This document shows, one piece after another, positions 30,341 through 33,104 of a stretch of 33,104 nucleotides of DNA (position 1 is the stretch's first letter; every line of letters begins with the position of its first letter). The position numbers were made by a program, and so were the translations under genes. Location of the stretch: assembly GCA_910586825.1 (NCBI GenBank), contig CAJUJF010000019.1, positions 1-33,104 of the forward strand, read 5' to 3'. The notes below the pieces were generated by a model. The model worked only from the letters and a program-made list of their open reading frames with translations, was not told where the DNA came from and ran no database searches. The DNA is from an uncultured Christensenellaceae bacterium. Lineage in GTDB: Bacteria > Bacillota > Clostridia > Christensenellales > Borkfalkiaceae.

Positions 30341-32113
30341 ATGTCGATAAAAAAATTAGCGCTTGCCGCCGCACTGTTCGCGGTTGCGTTTTCCTGCTGT
30401 GCCTGCGGAAGCGGCGAAAATAGCGGAAACAACGGCGGGGACAGCGGATTCCGCGCCGAGGATTATGCGGAGTTGCCCGAATTGCGTCTTTCTTCCTACT
30501 ATGCGGTGGAAGAGAACGGCGGGTGCAAGTTTAAGATGAAAGCGCCGTACACGGACGTATACAGCGTTTCTATTCCGCGTTCGGTCGGCGCGGTTACCGC
30601 TTACGACGCCGACGGGAAGAAGCTGAACGACGATCCCGTAAAGTTCGAACTCGATCTGAAAAAAGACGATGTGGTATATTTCTCCGTCCGTGCGGATAAG
30701 CCGAACGTACGGGTGAGCGTTTCCGCGCAAAACAACCTTTCGCAGCTTCCGTTCGATCCGATCAATGCGCCGGATACGGGCGCCTACGATGTGCACGGAA
30801 ACGCGGATACCGATCCGCTGAAAGAGGCGACGCTCGAATACGTGAAGCGCGCCGGCGGGCTGTACGTCTATTCCAACGCGCCCGAAAAACTCACGCCGGA
30901 AGTGCTGAACAAGGCGCTTACCCGCAACGACGTTTCCGACCGCGAAGTGTTTTTCACGTTCGAACACCAGTCGTTTAAAACGGACGTGTACTACGGGTAT
31001 CAGGTGCGGAATACGGGAACCGAAGACGCGTATATCACGGTAAAGAACGTGGGCTATCAGCAGGCGGGCGACGGATCGTATTACGGCGAAAAAGAATGGA
31101 TCAATTTCTATAACACCAAATTCGAGCTTCCGGACATGAGCGACTGGACGGAAGGACAGAAAAACAGTTTCGACGCATGGTACGGATTCAGCGGGAACTA
31201 TCCCAATCTGCAATTTCAGGCGATCACCTATCGGATCCCCGCAGGGCAGTATATGTACGTCATCGGCGGAACGAAGACCGATTCGTTCGGCGGATTCGTC
31301 GTGTCCGATACGGGCGACAGACTTGTCAATTCCACCTGCCAGAACGGCGCGGTGCTGTTCGAGGTCTCCGGAAGCGCGGAAGCGGCGTTTTACGTCTACA
31401 CCGATTTTTCCGAGATCAAGAACGACACGACTTCCCATCTCGGGTTTGTGTATCCGACCGAGCGCTGTCATGTAGGGGTTGACGAGGGAATGCTCGTCGA
31501 CAACCGCGCGGAGTGGACGTTCAACGACAAGACGCCCGCGCAGTCCCTGCCCGTCACGTATACGAATTACTACAAAGATTTTGCCGAAGGCGAAGGGGAA
31601 AAGGGCGAGCCGTTCTCCAAGATCGAGTCCACCCCGCACGAAAAACACGGCACGGTGTGGTATACGCACAGCAACGTGCAGCGTTATCACGACGCGGTCG
31701 GTACGGATATGACGACGTTTCATACCGTTTACAATGGCAAGTCGGTTGCTACGGGGAACGATTATTACGACGTCACGGGCAGAACTTCCAATATCGGAAA
31801 TTGGATGAAAGATTATATCGACACGTTCACGTTCGTCAATCAGGGCGACAGCGCACGCGAGATCACCGTGCGGCTCAACCCGATCAACAGCGGCGCGCTC
31901 GTCGTACTGGTGCGCGACGAACAGGGAAAGCTGATCGAGAACACGGCGCAGTTTGCGCTTGTGTACCGCGCGTCCGAATACGGCGATGCGATCAACGAGG
32001 AATTCCGTTACGTTTTTACGGTGGAACCGCACAGCGTGAAACAGATCCACGTGGAATACAACCTCATGGCGAATTCTTACGGAACCGTAGAGCACGAGGT
32101 TATTCTCGTATAA
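30341..32113 (+). CDS. Large secreted lipoprotein of unknown function
   Basis: A 590-aa surface protein. The signal peptide MSIKKLALAAALFAVAF runs into SCCACGSG; one of Cys 19, 20 or 22 is the likely lipid site, though the lipobox is not the classic LxxC form. A short Gly/Asn/Ser linker follows, then about 550 residues of strand-rich sequence with repeated Tyr/Thr-rich strands (YYGYQVRNTGTEDAYITVKNVGY, FVNQGDSAREITVRLN), suggesting several Ig- or jelly-roll-like beta-domains. No catalytic motif was recognised; a carbohydrate- or cell-wall-binding role is a guess. GGAGGAGG precedes the ATG. Monocistronic, with its own strong promoter and terminator. Confidence 0.82.
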   Translation: MSIKKLALAAALFAVAFSCCACGSGENSGNNGGDSGFRAEDYAELPELRLSSYYAVEENGGCKFKMKAPYTDVYSVSIPRSVGAVTAYDADGKKLNDDPVKFELDLKKDDVVYFSVRADKPNVRVSVSAQNNLSQLPFDPINAPDTGAYDVHGNADTDPLKEATLEYVKRAGGLYVYSNAPEKLTPEVLNKALTRNDVSDREVFFTFEHQSFKTDVYYGYQVRNTGTEDAYITVKNVGYQQAGDGSYYGEKEWINFYNTKFELPDMSDWTEGQKNSFDAWYGFSGNYPNLQFQAITYRIPAGQYMYVIGGTKTDSFGGFVVSDTGDRLVNSTCQNGAVLFEVSGSAEAAFYVYTDFSEIKNDTTSHLGFVYPTERCHVGVDEGMLVDNRAEWTFNDKTPAQSLPVTYTNYYKDFAEGEGEKGEPFSKIESTPHEKHGTVWYTHSNVQRYHDAVGTDMTTFHTVYNGKSVATGNDYYDVTGRTSNIGNWMKDYIDTFTFVNQGDSAREITVRLNPINSGALVVLVRDEQGKLIENTAQFALVYRASEYGDAINEEFRYVFTVEPHSVKQIHVEYNLMANSYGTVEHEVILV

Positions 32114-32181
32114 CAAACAAATTGCGGGAAGGCCGGTCTCCTCCTTTTATTTTCATTCCCGGCGTTCCGCTTTCGAGGTCA

Positions 32182-32216
32182 AAAAAGAGCCGTCCGATTT
32201 TCGGACGGCTCTTTTT
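32182..32216 (+). terminator. Terminator downstream of the lipoprotein gene
   Basis: A 16-bp perfect stem (AAAAAGAGCCGTCCGA and complement) with a TTT loop. The stem ends in a T run, and the mirror A run would let it work on both strands. Confidence 0.88.
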
Positions 32217-32481
32217 GCTGTATGCTCTTTTTATAAGCGGCGCATCTCTTTGTCGCGCTCCGCTTTTCTCGGGTTATTTATGCAAAGTAAACTCCCCGTC
32301 GAAAATGCTCGCGATCCTCGACCGGCATGCTTTTAAAACGAGCATATCTGTTTATTATAACAGCGGGACGCGTGTTTAATTATCGTCGTGGCGCGATCTT
32401 TGCTTTCCATAACCGGACGGGAAAGTTTGTTATCGAAAGCGACAATTTTCGCCCTTATATATTATAGTACGCGCGCGAGGA
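32217..32481. other. Intergenic stretch without a recognised gene
   Basis: About 265 bases between the lipoprotein terminator and the small membrane protein gene. I see no reading frame with a ribosome binding site, no tRNA and no clear terminator. It holds a TATAAT on the minus strand (32462-32468 area) without a matching -35, and an inverted ATGCTCG/CGAGCAT pair near 32308-32346. Confidence 0.5.
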
Positions 32482-32706
32482 TCATTCTTCCCGATCCCGA
32501 TCGTTTGGTTGGGAATCGTCCATAAAATCCGGTTTCTCTTCCCGCGGTTCCGATTTGTTTTTAAAAAAGAACATTCCCGCGGCGAAACAGCACGCCGCAA
32601 GCGCGCAGACCAAAGCCCACGTCCAACCGCCGAAAATTCCCGTCGGAACGCAGGCAAGCACGCAAGCGCAGGCAAGAATACAAAAAACGACGCGCAATAC
32701 TTTCAT
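32482..32706 (-). CDS. Small two-helix membrane protein
   Basis: A 74-aa protein of unknown function. Two hydrophobic segments (residues 3-24 and 28-48) form a hairpin, rich in Cys and Ala, followed by a charged hydrophilic tail (KNKSEPREEKPDFMDDSQ) that would face the cytoplasm. A textbook AGGAGGTG site lies five bases before the ATG and a promoter at 32742-32770, so expression is likely. No family recognised. Confidence 0.75.
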   Translation of the reverse strand: MKVLRVVFCILACACVLACVPTGIFGGWTWALVCALAACCFAAGMFFFKNKSEPREEKPDFMDDSQPNDRDREE

Positions 32707-32741
32707 TTTTCACCTCCTCGGAAAATCCCCGAATCACACCT

Positions 32742-32770
32742 ATTGTATCATAAACCGCGGTAAAACACAA
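32742..32770 (-). promoter_or_regulatory. Promoter of the small membrane protein gene
   Basis: On the minus strand TTGTGT, a 17-base spacer and TACAAT. Predicted start near 32735. Confidence 0.65.
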
Positions 32771-32837
32771 CAGATAGGGGGTCTGCAAAAAAGACAAAAA
32801 AAGACAAAAATTTTGTGAAAAATGTTGCAAAAAACAG

Positions 32838-32866
32838 TTGACTTATGCATAGTGTTGTGATATTAT
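32838..32866 (+). promoter_or_regulatory. Tandem promoter 1, rRNA-operon-like
   Basis: TTGACT, a 17-base spacer and TATTAT, preceded by GTTGCAAAAAAC and an A-rich UP-like stretch. The initial transcript begins near CAAGCTG..TTCG. The same elements recur 133 bases downstream. Confidence 0.7.
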
Positions 32867-32970
32867 ATGCAAGCTGTTCGAAAGCGGAATGCGCTTGTCG
32901 GATCGGAAACAAAGAAATCGAAAGATTCCAAAAATTTCCAAAAAAATTCGAAAAAAGTTGCAAAAAACGC

Positions 32971-33000
32971 TTGACTTTCATAATGATAATATGTTATGAT
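32971..33000 (+). promoter_or_regulatory. Tandem promoter 2, rRNA-operon-like
   Basis: TTGACT, an 18-base spacer and TATGAT. The upstream GTTGCAAAAAAC and downstream CAAGCTG..TTCG..AAAG blocks copy promoter 1. Two such strong promoters about 130 bp apart followed by a gene-free leader to the window end suggest a stable RNA operon, probably rRNA, starting beyond 33104. Confidence 0.65.
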
Positions 33001-33104
33001 AGACAAGCTGACTTCGCAAAGGGGGCAGCGCCGGACTGTTGTTCGGTTTACGCAGATTAAAAATAGAATAAGAAAGAAACGATTTTTTGTAACACAAAAA
33101 CAGT

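Noticed and set aside
1..33104. CRISPR arrays, tRNA genes, prophage or toxin-antitoxin pairs
   Set aside because: No regularly spaced repeats, no tRNA cloverleaf pattern and no phage genes were noticed by eye; the Xre protein has no toxin partner next to it.

Overview
The window reads as the replication-origin region of a Gram-positive chromosome, most likely an uncultured Clostridia-type Firmicute. Clues are the rpmH-rnpA-yidD-yidC-jag block, dnaN, rsmG, parA/parB, two near-perfect Bacillus-type parS sites, a YyaC-family sporulation protein, strong AGGAGG-type ribosome binding sites, TTG starts and many intrinsic terminators. The taxon is inferred from gene content and motifs; no 16S gene lies in the window.

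Layout. 1-1100: a DeoR-type regulator behind a promoter whose -10 lies in a 15-bp box, with an exact inverted copy of the box about 90 bp upstream. 1112-3328: membrane pyrophosphatase HppA (leftward). 3440-3865: a small Xre regulator (leftward) and, divergent from it, a promoter inside Xre-like operators that drives a probable structured small RNA with a C6 loop and its own terminator. 3915-12307: a leftward arabinan-type operon, in transcription order an 895-aa solute-binding lipoprotein, two CUT1 permeases, a GH43 lipoprotein and a cytoplasmic GH43. Its roughly 250-nt leader carries two terminator-like hairpins and a 7-codon reading frame. 12777-13781: a DDE transposase with its own terminator, just downstream of parB. 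13858-17622: ftsH-parA-parB as one tightly packed leftward operon, with two parS sites upstream (17834-17890). 18188-19870: cvpA-like, yyaC and a 76-aa unknown. 19880-24251: jag, yidC (with a large extra domain), yidD, rnpA, rpmH and dnaN, all leftward.

The origin is placed at about 24252-24633, between dnaN and rsmG. It has an AT-rich segment, a run of TAA/TAG-type triplets, a GGGC spacer and a DnaA box in the arrangement of the Bacillus basal unwinding system, plus further DnaA-like boxes. dnaA itself is not here, and neither are mnmE/mnmG, which usually sit between jag and rsmG, so the classic origin order is rearranged. rsmG starts exactly where its promoter predicts transcription to begin, so it looks leaderless.

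Right of the origin: rsmG (rightward), a GNAT acetyltransferase and a propeller-like protein with a central membrane segment (both leftward), an unknown two-part protein, GTP-type PEP carboxykinase pckG and an unknown large lipoprotein (all rightward), a small membrane protein (leftward), and at the right edge two duplicated strong promoters that resemble the tandem promoters of an rRNA operon starting beyond the window.

The arabinan operon would bind and import arabino-oligosaccharides cut by the surface GH43 and finish them inside with the second GH43. HppA and PckG point to PPi-linked energy conservation and PEP/oxaloacetate metabolism. The core block covers chromosome replication (dnaN, oriC), segregation (parABS), membrane-protein insertion and quality control (yidC, yidD, ftsH) and RNA maturation (rnpA, rsmG). 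No tRNA gene, CRISPR array or prophage was seen.
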